The position numbers were made by a program, and so were the translations under genes. Shown here piece by piece: positions 45,592 through 52,910 of a DNA stretch of 64,000 nt; the stretch's first letter is position 1, and each line of letters begins with the position of its first letter. The notes beneath the pieces were generated by a model, which saw nothing but the letters and a program-made list of their open reading frames with translations, did not search any database and had not been told where the DNA came from. This DNA is from Terriglobus roseus DSM 18391 (lineage in GTDB: Bacteria; Acidobacteriota; Terriglobia; Terriglobales; Acidobacteriaceae): contig NC_018014.1 in assembly GCF_000265425.1 (NCBI RefSeq), forward strand, positions 3,100,001-3,164,000, written 5' to 3'.

Positions 45592-45606
45592 TAAGCACAT
45601 CGTAAG
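45592..45606 (-). promoter_or_regulatory. candidate KdpE-type box upstream of porin paralogue 1
   Basis: On the plus strand TAAG occurs at 45592 and 45603, eleven bases apart (CTTA units on the coding strand). A TATGAT hexamer at 45563-45558 (coding strand) can serve as -10, about 27 bases after the last good unit, with a degenerate unit between them. The same arrangement precedes kdp, the permease and the other porin. Confidence 0.5.
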
Positions 45607-45641
45607 AAGCCATCATGCCTCGTTGGAATGTAGAAGAGGCG

Positions 45642-47174
45642 TTACAGAACACCGGTGAGGGCAAGGCTTGCGGTGCTGTTCAGGCTCGCTGCCGTGGGGT
45701 GCATGGATGCATTCAGAGCGATAGCCCCGTCCGTATGGCCAAGGTCGAACACTGCCGGATCGGGGTTGGAGAAGAACTGCCTGTGAAGGGAACGGACCGC
45801 ACTCTCCACAGCCGCGCCGTCAATCATGAAGCTCATATTGATGCCGTTGGCGCCTTGCGAGATCATGTCGAGGTTGATCTCTCGTACAGCCGAGAACACC
45901 TGCTCGGAAAGCCCCTTGTGGCCCTGAATGTTATCGCCGACCAGGCAGATGAGCGCCTTGCCTTCCTCAGTCCGCACCGCGGCAATCTCGGACAGGTCCG
46001 CGATGATCGCCGGCAGATCGTCCGTAGCATCGATGCTGACGGAGATACTCACTTCACTTGTAGAAACCATGTTGACCGCGCACGCGTATCGGTCTAAGAC
46101 CTCAAACGAAGCCCTCAGAAAGCCATGCGACATCAGCATGCGCGAAGAGACGATGTGAATGATGGTGAGGTGCTTCTTTGCGGAGATGCTCTTCAGCGGG
46201 CTGGTGCTCCGAGGTGCAGAGGCAGTGATCTTGGTGCCCTCATTGGAAGAATCATGCGAGTTCAGCACCCACACCGGGATGTCCTTCTTGACTGCGGGAA
46301 GAATCGTCGATGGGTGCAGCACCTTTGCACCGAAGTAAGCAAGCTCCGCAGCCTCTTCAAAGCTGATCGTCCTGACTCGCAAAGCATCGGGACAGATCCG
46401 CGGATCGGTCGTCATGATGCCGTTCACATCCGTCCAGATCTCAATCCCCTCCGCATTCAAACCACTTCCTACCAGTGCAGCCGTGAAGTCACTGCCGCCA
46501 CGCCCAAGAGTCGTCGTGATACCACCAGTAGTCGCACCGATAAAGCCACCCATGATCGGGATTGCGCCGACATCCAGCAGAGGCAGTACGTGCTCCAACA
46601 GTTTGGCTTCAATCAGCTCTGGCTGTGGGACTGCTCTGCCGTGATGACTGTTCGTGATGATGCAGGTGCGAGCGTCAACGTGTGCGCTGCTAATCCCGCG
46701 ATGCTCGAAGGCATCCGCGACGATCCTGCTTGAGAGACGTTCGCCGTAGCTGCTGATCAGATCCGTAGTGCGCTTGGTCAGCTCACCAACAGCCGCCACA
46801 CCGCGAAGAATGTCCTCGAGCTTGTTGAGATTTTCGTCAATCACCTTCGCGACTGCGTGAATGTTTCTTCCGACCAACTCTACAGCGGTATGAAGATGAC
46901 GCACACGCAATGCCCTGCAGAGAGCCATCGCTTCGTCGACCTGATTGTTCGCCGCCGCTTCCGCCGCCAGCAACAACTGGTCCGTCACCTTTGCCAGCGC
47001 AGAGACGACGACCACGGGGCGCTGGCCCCGATCGCGTCTGCCCTTGACGATCGAGATAGTCCGTTTGATCGCAGCAGCATCCTGGACGGAGGTACCACCA
47101 AACTTCATCACGACGATCGGCGATTCTGAGTTGGTGCTCTTTCTCTGATCGCCCGCGCTTGATCCCTCGCTCAT
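45642..47174 (-). CDS. lysC: aspartate kinase (LysC-type, monofunctional, two ACT domains)
   Basis: 510 residues. It phosphorylates aspartate, the first step towards lysine, threonine, methionine and diaminopimelate. The kinase domain begins with KFGGTSV (Lys24 to Val30), and includes YGERLSS, GGFIGATTGG and TTLGRGGSDFTAAL. ACT regulatory domains lie after about 330 (LTIIHIVSSRMLMSHGFL and VCLVGDNIQGHKG-like), so allosteric feedback by lysine or threonine is expected. A C-terminal extension of about 40 residues goes beyond the usual end. The ATG has GGAG four bases upstream. It lies inside the potassium island, 109 bp after the KdpD kinase half on the same strand, with a TAAG pair at 11-bp spacing in that gap. 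Confidence 0.95.
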   Translation of the reverse strand: MSEGSSAGDQRKSTNSESPIVVMKFGGTSVQDAAAIKRTISIVKGRRDRGQRPVVVVSALAKVTDQLLLAAEAAANNQVDEAMALCRALRVRHLHTAVELVGRNIHAVAKVIDENLNKLEDILRGVAAVGELTKRTTDLISSYGERLSSRIVADAFEHRGISSAHVDARTCIITNSHHGRAVPQPELIEAKLLEHVLPLLDVGAIPIMGGFIGATTGGITTTLGRGGSDFTAALVGSGLNAEGIEIWTDVNGIMTTDPRICPDALRVRTISFEEAAELAYFGAKVLHPSTILPAVKKDIPVWVLNSHDSSNEGTKITASAPRSTSPLKSISAKKHLTIIHIVSSRMLMSHGFLRASFEVLDRYACAVNMVSTSEVSISVSIDATDDLPAIIADLSEIAAVRTEEGKALICLVGDNIQGHKGLSEQVFSAVREINLDMISQGANGINMSFMIDGAAVESAVRSLHRQFFSNPDPAVFDLGHTDGAIALNASMHPTAASLNSTASLALTGVL

Positions 47175-47236
47175 GACTCTCCTGTCGAGGGCTCAGTGCG
47201 ATGCCGGCGACACAATCCATTTCAAACCTTCCGCCA

Positions 47237-47251
47237 TAAGAAAGGCATAAG
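47237..47251 (-). promoter_or_regulatory. candidate KdpE-type box upstream of lysC
   Basis: The plus strand shows TAAGAAAGGCA at 47237 and TAAGAACGGAA at 47248, an 11-bp direct repeat. It lies 62 bp upstream of the lysC ATG, between the KdpD kinase half and lysC. The -10 region after it is weak. It matches the repeats at kdp, the permease and both porins, but with only two units it is the least secure of the set along with the porin-1 copy. Confidence 0.45.
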
Positions 47252-47283
47252 AACGGAAAAACAACTGAGACGATTCAAAAGCA

Positions 47284-48735
47284 TCACAAACCCGCGTCTA
47301 TAGGCAGCGAAAAGGTGAATACGGAGCCCTGACCAAGCTGGCTGGTAACGGTTAGCGTCCCGCCATGGGCGCTGATAATCGCCTTGCTGATGGCCAGTCC
47401 CATGCCAGTCCCCGCCACGCGATCTCCCTGGCTACGCCCGCGATAGAAGCGATCAAAGATCAGCGCAAGCTCGCTGGAATCGATACCCACGCCACGATCC
47501 GCAACGCTTACTTCCACGAAACGGCCCTCCAGCCGCGCGGAAAGAAAGATAGGCGATCCCTCGGGCGAGTACTTCTCTGCGTTTTCAATCAGATTGCAAA
47601 GGACCTTATGAACAAACTCAGGGTCGGCCGTCACGGCTGGTAACTGTGGCACCGGGGCGAGTGTCAGCGGGTGCCTGGAGGGGTCGACCAGACACGTGGC
47701 AGCGGCTGCATCAAGCATCTCGGCAACACTCGCGGGCTGGAAGGTCATGTGCACCTGCTGCGCGTCCAGTTGCGCCATCTCCGTTGCCTGCGACACGAGC
47801 AGGTTTAAACGATCACTCTCTTCGTTGATGATCTGCAGCAGCTCGATCCTGGCTTCTGCGGGCGTCTCCGTGTTAGCGAGCAGTGCGCTCGCGGCGCCTT
47901 TGATCGACGTCAATGGCGTTCGCAGTTCGTGTGTGATGGAGTCGATGATGAGGGTCCGCAGTCTCTCGCTCTGCCGGTTCGCTTCCCCCTTCGCCACGTT
48001 TTCCAGTGCCTGTGCACGATCAAGCGAAATGGAGACGAGTCCTCCGATGGTTTCGAGGCTTTCCCTTGAGAGGGATGCGCCCTGGATGCTGACAAGGCCC
48101 CTGGGCATGACTCCTACCTTCAGTGGAACTCGTGCTTCTCCCTGATCCGAGACGTCCACGTTGGGCAGGGTGAGCGCGAGCTGACGCAGGTGCGGTAGCT
48201 CAAATCCCGAAAAGGCGTGTAGACCGTGCTCGAAGAAACGGTCGCCGTCGAGCAGGAAGAGCACCACCGAGTTTGCACGCGTGACGCGCGCGATCAGCAT
48301 GGGCAGCGAACTGACGAGGTTCCCCACGTCGTCGAGTTGAAGCAACTCGCGCCCCAGCTCAAATGAGAGCTCAACTTCACGCTGACGGGCAGTCGCCTCA
48401 TCCGCTTCGTCACGTGCTCGTTGCGAAAGGCGGCTGCCGATAACCGACGTGGAGAGAAAGGCCAGCAAGGCCAGCCAGTTCTGCGAGTCGGCGATAGTGA
48501 TGCTGCCGATGGGAGGCAGGAAGTAATAATTGTAAGCAGCCGTAGCGGCGACTGAGACTGCAACCGCGTAGCGAAGGCTGAAGTTCGCGGCCAATCCAAG
48601 GATCAGCAGGACCAATGTCAGCGCGACAGTGGTCTGATTCACATGCAGCCAGCGGCTGTACACGAGTACAATTCCGGCCAGAGCCGCGAAGGAAACGATC
48701 CAGCGAACGATCATAAGAAAGCGGCGCGAGTTCAT
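47284..48735 (-). CDS. kdpD: KdpD C-terminal half: K+-sensing histidine kinase (DUF4118-GAF-HisKA-HATPase)
   Basis: 483 residues from the ATG at 48735. Four membrane helices (about 8-100), including YNYYFLPPIGSITIADSQNW, match the KdpD transmembrane domain (DUF4118). A GAF-like part (about 130-240) follows, then HisKA with His269 (IDSITHELRTPLTSIKG) and HATPase_c (LCNLIENAEKYSP, DRGVGIDS, GTGMGLAI). It lacks the N-terminal KdpD and USP domains of E. coli KdpD, which are encoded by the next gene in the opposite direction. Together the pair would equal a full KdpD of about 860 residues. A GTG at 48774 would overlap the divergent gene; the ATG is preferred although its ribosome site is poor. Confidence 0.9.
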   Translation of the reverse strand: MNSRRFLMIVRWIVSFAALAGIVLVYSRWLHVNQTTVALTLVLLILGLAANFSLRYAVAVSVAATAAYNYYFLPPIGSITIADSQNWLALLAFLSTSVIGSRLSQRARDEADEATARQREVELSFELGRELLQLDDVGNLVSSLPMLIARVTRANSVVLFLLDGDRFFEHGLHAFSGFELPHLRQLALTLPNVDVSDQGEARVPLKVGVMPRGLVSIQGASLSRESLETIGGLVSISLDRAQALENVAKGEANRQSERLRTLIIDSITHELRTPLTSIKGAASALLANTETPAEARIELLQIINEESDRLNLLVSQATEMAQLDAQQVHMTFQPASVAEMLDAAAATCLVDPSRHPLTLAPVPQLPAVTADPEFVHKVLCNLIENAEKYSPEGSPIFLSARLEGRFVEVSVADRGVGIDSSELALIFDRFYRGRSQGDRVAGTGMGLAISKAIISAHGGTLTVTSQLGQGSVFTFSLPIDAGL

Positions 48736-48749
48736 GGGGTGGATTGTAG

Positions 48750-49883
48750 ATGGTCGAAGCTGAGCGGAAAACACCAGAGGACTGGCTCGCCTCCAGCGAC
48801 CAGGAGAAAAAGACCGGCCGCCTCAAGATCTTCTTGGGTTACGCGCCGGGCGTCGGCAAGACCTTCAGCATGCTGAGCGAGGGTATCCGGAGGCGGAGTC
48901 GTGGGGAGGATGTGGTCGTTGGCGTGGTTGAGACGCATGGCCGCCGCGGCACGGCTGAACTCAGCACAAAGCTGGAGGAGGTACCGCCGCGCGAACTGAA
49001 CTATCGCGGCACAGTCTTTCGCGAGATGGACGTCGATGCCATCCTCGCGCGGGCTCCGCAGGTCGTGCTGGTGGATGAGCTTGCCCATACGAACGTTGAA
49101 GGCAGCCGATTCGCGAAGCGGTTTGAGGACGTCCTGCTGCTGCTGGAGAACAACATCGATGTCCTTTCGACGATCAACATTCAGCACATTGAAAGCCTTA
49201 CACCACGTGTTCAATCCCTGACGGGCATCAGCGTTCGGGAGCAGGTTCCGGACTGGGTTCTGGATCGTGCGGACGAGATCGTCATCGCCGACCTCACACC
49301 CGAAGCGCTGGCGACCCGCATGCGCCGCGGCGATGTCTATCCCATGGAACGTGTGGAGCGTGCGCTTGCCAACTTCTTTCGTAAGGGGAACCTGATTGCG
49401 CTTCGCGAGATGGCCCTGCAAAAAGTGACGCGCGCGGTCGATCGCAATCTGGACGCTTACGTCCGGCGTAAGCGGCTGGGTGCGCATTGGACGGTCACAG
49501 AGCGCGTTGCGGTCTGCATCAGTTCCAACCCGCAGTCACGCGACCTGATCGCACGTGGTGCGCGTCTCGCAGAAGGACTTGGCGGCGAACTGTATGTGCT
49601 ACATGTCGCGAGCGACCGCGACACGGAAGGACAGCGAAAGCTGACACTCGATTCGCATATCCAGTTCGCACAGAATCTGGGAGCGAATATCGTTCAGTTA
49701 GCGGGCAGCAGTGTTGCTACGGCCACTGCGGCGTATGTGAAGGAGCAGCGCATCACACAGGCTATCTTCGGAAGGTCCGCACTGCGCGGTTTCAGGAAGT
49801 ACTTGTACTACCTTGCGATAGGAAAATTTATGTCAGAAGCACCGCATGTCGATCTACACATCATCACGCAGGATCCCGAATGA
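48750..49883 (+). CDS. kdpD: KdpD N-terminal half: KdpD sensor domain plus universal-stress domain
   Basis: 377 residues. The KdpD domain (about 22-230) has Walker A GYAPGVGKT (30-38) and Walker B VVLVDELAHTN (105-115), with INIQHIESLTPRV further on. The USP domain (about 250-375) shows TERVAVCISSNPQSRDLIARG and the ending LYYLAIGKFMSEAPHVDLHIIT. The protein ends exactly where E. coli KdpD would enter its membrane segment, so this is a separate cytosolic ATP-binding subunit rather than a random truncation. It is followed by kdpE with an ATGA overlap and is divergent from the kinase half only 14 bp away. It would have to work in trans with the kinase. A GGGTGG precedes the ATG. Confidence 0.92.
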   Translation: MVEAERKTPEDWLASSDQEKKTGRLKIFLGYAPGVGKTFSMLSEGIRRRSRGEDVVVGVVETHGRRGTAELSTKLEEVPPRELNYRGTVFREMDVDAILARAPQVVLVDELAHTNVEGSRFAKRFEDVLLLLENNIDVLSTINIQHIESLTPRVQSLTGISVREQVPDWVLDRADEIVIADLTPEALATRMRRGDVYPMERVERALANFFRKGNLIALREMALQKVTRAVDRNLDAYVRRKRLGAHWTVTERVAVCISSNPQSRDLIARGARLAEGLGGELYVLHVASDRDTEGQRKLTLDSHIQFAQNLGANIVQLAGSSVATATAAYVKEQRITQAIFGRSALRGFRKYLYYLAIGKFMSEAPHVDLHIITQDPE

Positions 49884-50575
49884 GCCGTGTCCTGATAGTG
49901 GATGACGAACCACAGATCCTGCGCATGCTGCGCGCATCACTGACTGTGAACGGCTACGAAGTTGTCAGCGCAAAAAACGGACTGGAAGGCTTCACAGCAT
50001 TCGAGCAGTTGCAGCCCGACCTGATTATCACCGACATGAGTATGCCGGTGATGGATGGGCTTTCGTTGACACGAGAGATCCGCCGGATCTCAAAGGTTCC
50101 AATCATTATCCTGAGCGTGCGCAACATGGAGCCGCTGAAGGTGGATGCACTGGATGCCGGCGCGGATGACTACGTCACGAAACCGTTCACGATGCCGGAG
50201 CTACTGGCGCGCGTGCGTGCAAATCTTCGCCGTGTCACCGACGCGGAGGCGGAACCCGAGGACGCCTTGCAGGAGGGCGACTTCTCGATGGACTTTCGCA
50301 CGCGGACCGTCGCAGTTCGAAAGAACACGGTCCATCTGACTCCCAAGGAATTCGATCTGCTGCACTTCTTCCTGAAGTCGCCGGATCGTGTGCTGACACA
50401 TCGTGCGCTGGCAGAGGCGGTGTGGGGGACTGTGAGCGATGGCCAGACCGAGAACCTGCGTGTGCTGGTGGCGCAAGTCCGTCGCAAGATCGAAGACAAG
50501 GATCATCGCTACGTCATCAGCGAGCCATGGGTCGGTTATGCGCTGCGGGTGAACGGCACCAAAAGCTCCTTATGA
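49880..50575 (+). CDS. kdpE: KdpE response regulator (OmpR/PhoB family)
   Basis: 231 residues from the ATG at 49880, which overlaps the stop of the KdpD N-half (ATGA). The receiver has Asp8/Asp9, phospho-acceptor Asp52 (LIITDMSMPVMDG), and Lys in DDYVTKPFTMPELLARV. The winged-helix C-domain has LTPKEFDLLHFFLK, VLTHRALAEAVWG and the recognition region QTENLRVLVAQVRRKIE. Placed directly before kdpFABC, it should bind DNA when phosphorylated by the KdpD kinase half under K+ limitation and activate kdp. Four CTTA units spaced 10-12 bp lie at its own 3' end and just beyond, an expected PhoB-like binding architecture. It is the obvious candidate regulator for all matching boxes in the window. Confidence 0.95.
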   Translation: MSRVLIVDDEPQILRMLRASLTVNGYEVVSAKNGLEGFTAFEQLQPDLIITDMSMPVMDGLSLTREIRRISKVPIIILSVRNMEPLKVDALDAGADDYVTKPFTMPELLARVRANLRRVTDAEAEPEDALQEGDFSMDFRTRTVAVRKNTVHLTPKEFDLLHFFLKSPDRVLTHRALAEAVWGTVSDGQTENLRVLVAQVRRKIEDKDHRYVISEPWVGYALRVNGTKSSL

Positions 50576-50605
50576 CTTCTTAATGTCTTTCTTACGGACT
50601 TCTTA
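50569..50605 (+). promoter_or_regulatory. tandem KdpE-type boxes of the kdp operon
   Basis: CTTA occurs at 50569, 50579, 50591 and 50602, with spacings of 10, 12 and 11 bases (33 in total, three helical turns). The last three read TTCTTA, TTCTTA and TTCTTA. A GAATAG hexamer at 50621-50626, fifteen bases after the last unit, can be the -10. The first unit overlaps the kdpE stop codon. The pattern resembles the E. coli KdpE site, where two TTTAYA units are 11 bp apart. Confidence 0.65.
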
Positions 50606-50936
50606 CAGGCTCCCGCATTGGAATAGGCGGTGGAGTCGATACGATGTCTGCAGCAGTTGTGACGCTCGTGAGTCTGCGATCAAAGGTTGCGTTCCCTTGC
50701 GGCATGCAACCGGATCGCGCACCCGACTCTCTGGGAAAGTCGCAACTCTGCGCAACGCTTAGCGCCCACAAAGACAATCCACAACATGGTCTCCACCCGT
50801 ACCTGGCCCTCCCGGCCATGCGTGAGATCACTGCGCCCCGACACACCCTCTTCATGCCCGCATTGCCGGCAACTGGGCTGCATGAAGGTGGCTACGCCGA
50901 ATCTCCACTTGGCATAACGAAGGAAAGGAATCACCC
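50606..50936 (+). other. long untranslated leader between kdpE and the kdp structural genes
   Basis: 331 bases separate the KdpE boxes from the first kdp start. If transcription starts near 50635, the leader is about 300 bases. Open frames exist but none has a ribosome site or recognisable product. I looked for the ydaO-type c-di-AMP riboswitch; only GCCGAATC (50896-50903) resembles its conserved 3' part, and the rest does not match. A good AAGGAAAGGAA ribosome site closes the leader. Confidence 0.45.
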
Positions 50937-51032
50937 ATGCTCGACGTGTTAGCGATAGCACTCTTGTTCCTCTTATTTGGCGCGTGCCTGTTGTATCTGC
51001 GTGGCTGCGCCAGCCTGAAGGGCGGCCGCTGA
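50937..51032 (+). CDS. 31-residue membrane protein encoded ahead of kdpF
   Basis: ATG at 50937 follows AAGGAAAGGAATCACCC and encodes 31 residues: one hydrophobic helix (LAIALLFLLFGACLLYLRG) with a short basic tail (SLKGGR). Its stop TGA shares one base with the kdpF ATG (TGATG). It is not KdpF, which is the next ORF. Small unnamed single-helix proteins occur in this position in some kdp operons. The spacing and coupling make it a real gene. A likely role is as an extra small subunit or regulator of the Kdp ATPase. It has two Cys (16 and 24 of the chain or nearby). Confidence 0.75.
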   Translation: MLDVLAIALLFLLFGACLLYLRGCASLKGGR

Positions 51033-51118
51033 TGGCTCTGAATCTTGTGCTGTTGTTCCTGGCTGGCGCTCTTATGGCCTACCTGATTTACGCGTTGCTT
51101 CGCCCGGAGAAATTCTGA
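51032..51118 (+). CDS. kdpF: KdpF, small stabilising subunit of the Kdp K+ ATPase
   Basis: 28 residues. One membrane helix (LVLLFLAGALMAYLIYALL) ends in the KdpF signature RPEKF. KdpF stabilises the KdpABC complex in the inner membrane. The ATG overlaps the preceding stop by one base, and its own TGA overlaps the kdpA ATG by one base (TGATG at 51116-51120), so translation of the three genes is tightly coupled. Confidence 0.9.
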   Translation: MALNLVLLFLAGALMAYLIYALLRPEKF

Positions 51119-52878
51119 TGTCTCTCAATGGATGGCTGCAGATCGCAGTGTTCATCGCGGCTGTACTGGTCCTGGCTAAACCCATGGGCAGCTTCATGAC
51201 GAGCGTCTTCGAGCGCCGTCGTACTTTCCTTGATCCCGTACTTGTGCCGTGTGAACGCCTTCTCTATCGCGTGACGGGTGTAAACCCGGACGAAGAGATG
51301 AACTGGATGCAGTATGGAGTGGCCATGCTGATCTTCAGCGCGGCCAGCCTGGCTTTGACTTACGTCGTGCAGCGACTGCAGAACGTACTACCGCTGAACA
51401 CACAGCACCTGCCCGGCGTCCCTGCCGATCTTGCGTTCAACACCGCCGTCTCTTTCACGACGAACACAAACTGGCAGTCGTACGTGCCAGAGACGACCAT
51501 GAGCTATCTCACGCAGATGCTGGGCCTGGCAACGCATAACTTCTGGTCTGCTGCTGCGGGCCTGGCGCTGGCAATCGCGTTTATTCGTGGCATCGCACGT
51601 CGCGAAGCGAAGACGCTGGGTAACTTCTGGGTCGATCTGACGCGGGGCACCTTCTGGGTACTGTTGCCGCTCTCCGTCATCTTCGCGATGGTACTGGTGT
51701 CGCAGGGCGTTGTGCAGAACCTGAAGTCTTATGACACGGTGAAGTTACTGGAACCGCAAAAAGTTACCGGTACCGATGGCAAGACATCGACCGTAACAAC
51801 GCAGACCATTGCGCAGGGCCCCGTGGCGTCTCAAGAAGCGATCAAGATGCTGGGGACAAATGGTGGCGGCTTCTTCAACGCGAACAGCGCGCATCCATTC
51901 GAGAATCCCACGCCACTTACCAACTTCCTGCAGATGCTTTCCATTTTCCTGATCCCTGCGGGACTCACGGTAACGCTTGGGCAGATGGTCGGTTCGCCGA
52001 AGCATGGATGGGCGGTGCTGGCGGCGATGACGGTGCTGTGGTTTGCCGGTGTCTTCACCGTCTTCTGGGCGGAGGCCAAGGGCAATCCTCAGTTCGCGAA
52101 TGTTGACCAGCACGTGTCCATGCAGCAGGCCGGCGGCAACATGGAAGGCAAGGAAGTTCGCTTCGGCATCGCCAACTCTGCGCTGTTTGCAACGGTGACC
52201 ACCGACGCAAGCTGTGGCGCTGTGAACAGCATGCATGACAGCTTCACGCCGCTTGGTGGGCTGGTTCCTTTGACGAACATCCTGCTTGGTGAGATCGTCT
52301 TTGGCGGTGTGGGAGCGGGCATGTACGGCATGCTGGTCTTCGTGATCGTCGCGGTGTTCATCGCGGGCTTGATGGTCGGTCGAACACCGGAGTACTTGGG
52401 CAAGAAAATCGAGTCGTATGACGTCCAGATGGCAATGCTTTACCTGTTGATCTTTCCGCTGATCATTCTTGGTCTGGCTGCAATCGGTCTTCGAACTCCA
52501 GCGGGACTGGCAGGCCTGGCAAATCATGGACCTCACGGGTTGTCGGAAGTTCTGTATGCGTACACCTCTGCCACAGGTAACAACGGCTCTGCATTTGCGG
52601 GACTGAGTGCCAACACGCATTGGTATAACTTCACGCTCGGCATCGCTATGTTCGCAGGACGTTTCCTGATGATCGTTCCGATGCTCGCGATCGCTGGCAA
52701 TCTGGCCGCGAAGAAGATTACGCCTGCAACCGCTGGCACATTCCCCGTCACGACACCGCTTTTCACCGTGCTGCTGACAGGTTTGATTGTCATCGTTGGC
52801 GCGCTGACGTTCTTCCCGGTGCTGAGCCTTGGCCCCATCCTGGAGCACCTGCTACTTCGCGCGGGACACCTGTTCTAA
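51118..52878 (+). CDS. kdpA: KdpA, K+-translocating subunit of the Kdp ATPase
   Basis: 586 residues with about ten helices, a channel-like protein related to the Trk/Ktr superfamily. Selectivity-filter loops are visible: SFTTNTNWQSYVPETTMSYL, GTNGGGFFNANSAHPFENPT, TTDASCGAVNSMHDSFTPLG and, in the last repeat, NNGSAFAGLSANTHWYN. It binds and conducts K+ to KdpB. It starts with an ATG overlapping the kdpF stop. The length agrees with E. coli KdpA (557 residues), with a modest insertion (about residues 210-230, QKVTGTDGKTSTVTTQT) that is common in non-enterobacterial versions. Confidence 0.97.
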   Translation: MSLNGWLQIAVFIAAVLVLAKPMGSFMTSVFERRRTFLDPVLVPCERLLYRVTGVNPDEEMNWMQYGVAMLIFSAASLALTYVVQRLQNVLPLNTQHLPGVPADLAFNTAVSFTTNTNWQSYVPETTMSYLTQMLGLATHNFWSAAAGLALAIAFIRGIARREAKTLGNFWVDLTRGTFWVLLPLSVIFAMVLVSQGVVQNLKSYDTVKLLEPQKVTGTDGKTSTVTTQTIAQGPVASQEAIKMLGTNGGGFFNANSAHPFENPTPLTNFLQMLSIFLIPAGLTVTLGQMVGSPKHGWAVLAAMTVLWFAGVFTVFWAEAKGNPQFANVDQHVSMQQAGGNMEGKEVRFGIANSALFATVTTDASCGAVNSMHDSFTPLGGLVPLTNILLGEIVFGGVGAGMYGMLVFVIVAVFIAGLMVGRTPEYLGKKIESYDVQMAMLYLLIFPLIILGLAAIGLRTPAGLAGLANHGPHGLSEVLYAYTSATGNNGSAFAGLSANTHWYNFTLGIAMFAGRFLMIVPMLAIAGNLAAKKITPATAGTFPVTTPLFTVLLTGLIVIVGALTFFPVLSLGPILEHLLLRAGHLF

Positions 52879-52910
52879 ACGTTCGTTGACGCGGACAAGG
52901 AAAGATAGAC

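Noticed and set aside
48714..48724. Single TAAGAAAGCGG match between the two KdpD halves
   Set aside because: It lies within the coding start of the kinase half and has no second unit 11 bp away, so it does not meet the pattern used for KdpE-type boxes.
48736..48774. GTG start at 48774 for the KdpD kinase half
   Set aside because: It would overlap the divergent KdpD N-half by 25 bases and adds residues with no domain content. The ribosome site is no better than for the ATG at 48735, so the shorter form is preferred, though not proven.
50606..50936. ydaO-type c-di-AMP riboswitch in the kdp leader
   Set aside because: Only the GCCGAATC block resembles the motif. The conserved G-rich internal loops and closing stem are not visible, so I did not call it.
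50644..50952. Open frame of about 100 codons in the kdp leader
   Set aside because: No ribosome site, no recognisable protein, and its end overlaps the well-supported 31-residue ORF; probably non-coding.
51745..52848. Long open frame antisense to kdpA
   Set aside because: It mirrors high-GC codon bias of kdpA, has His/Arg/Gln-rich low-complexity composition and no family signature; a shadow of the real gene. Similar antisense frames at 4346-5308, 29219-30343 and 61115-62242 were rejected for the same reason.
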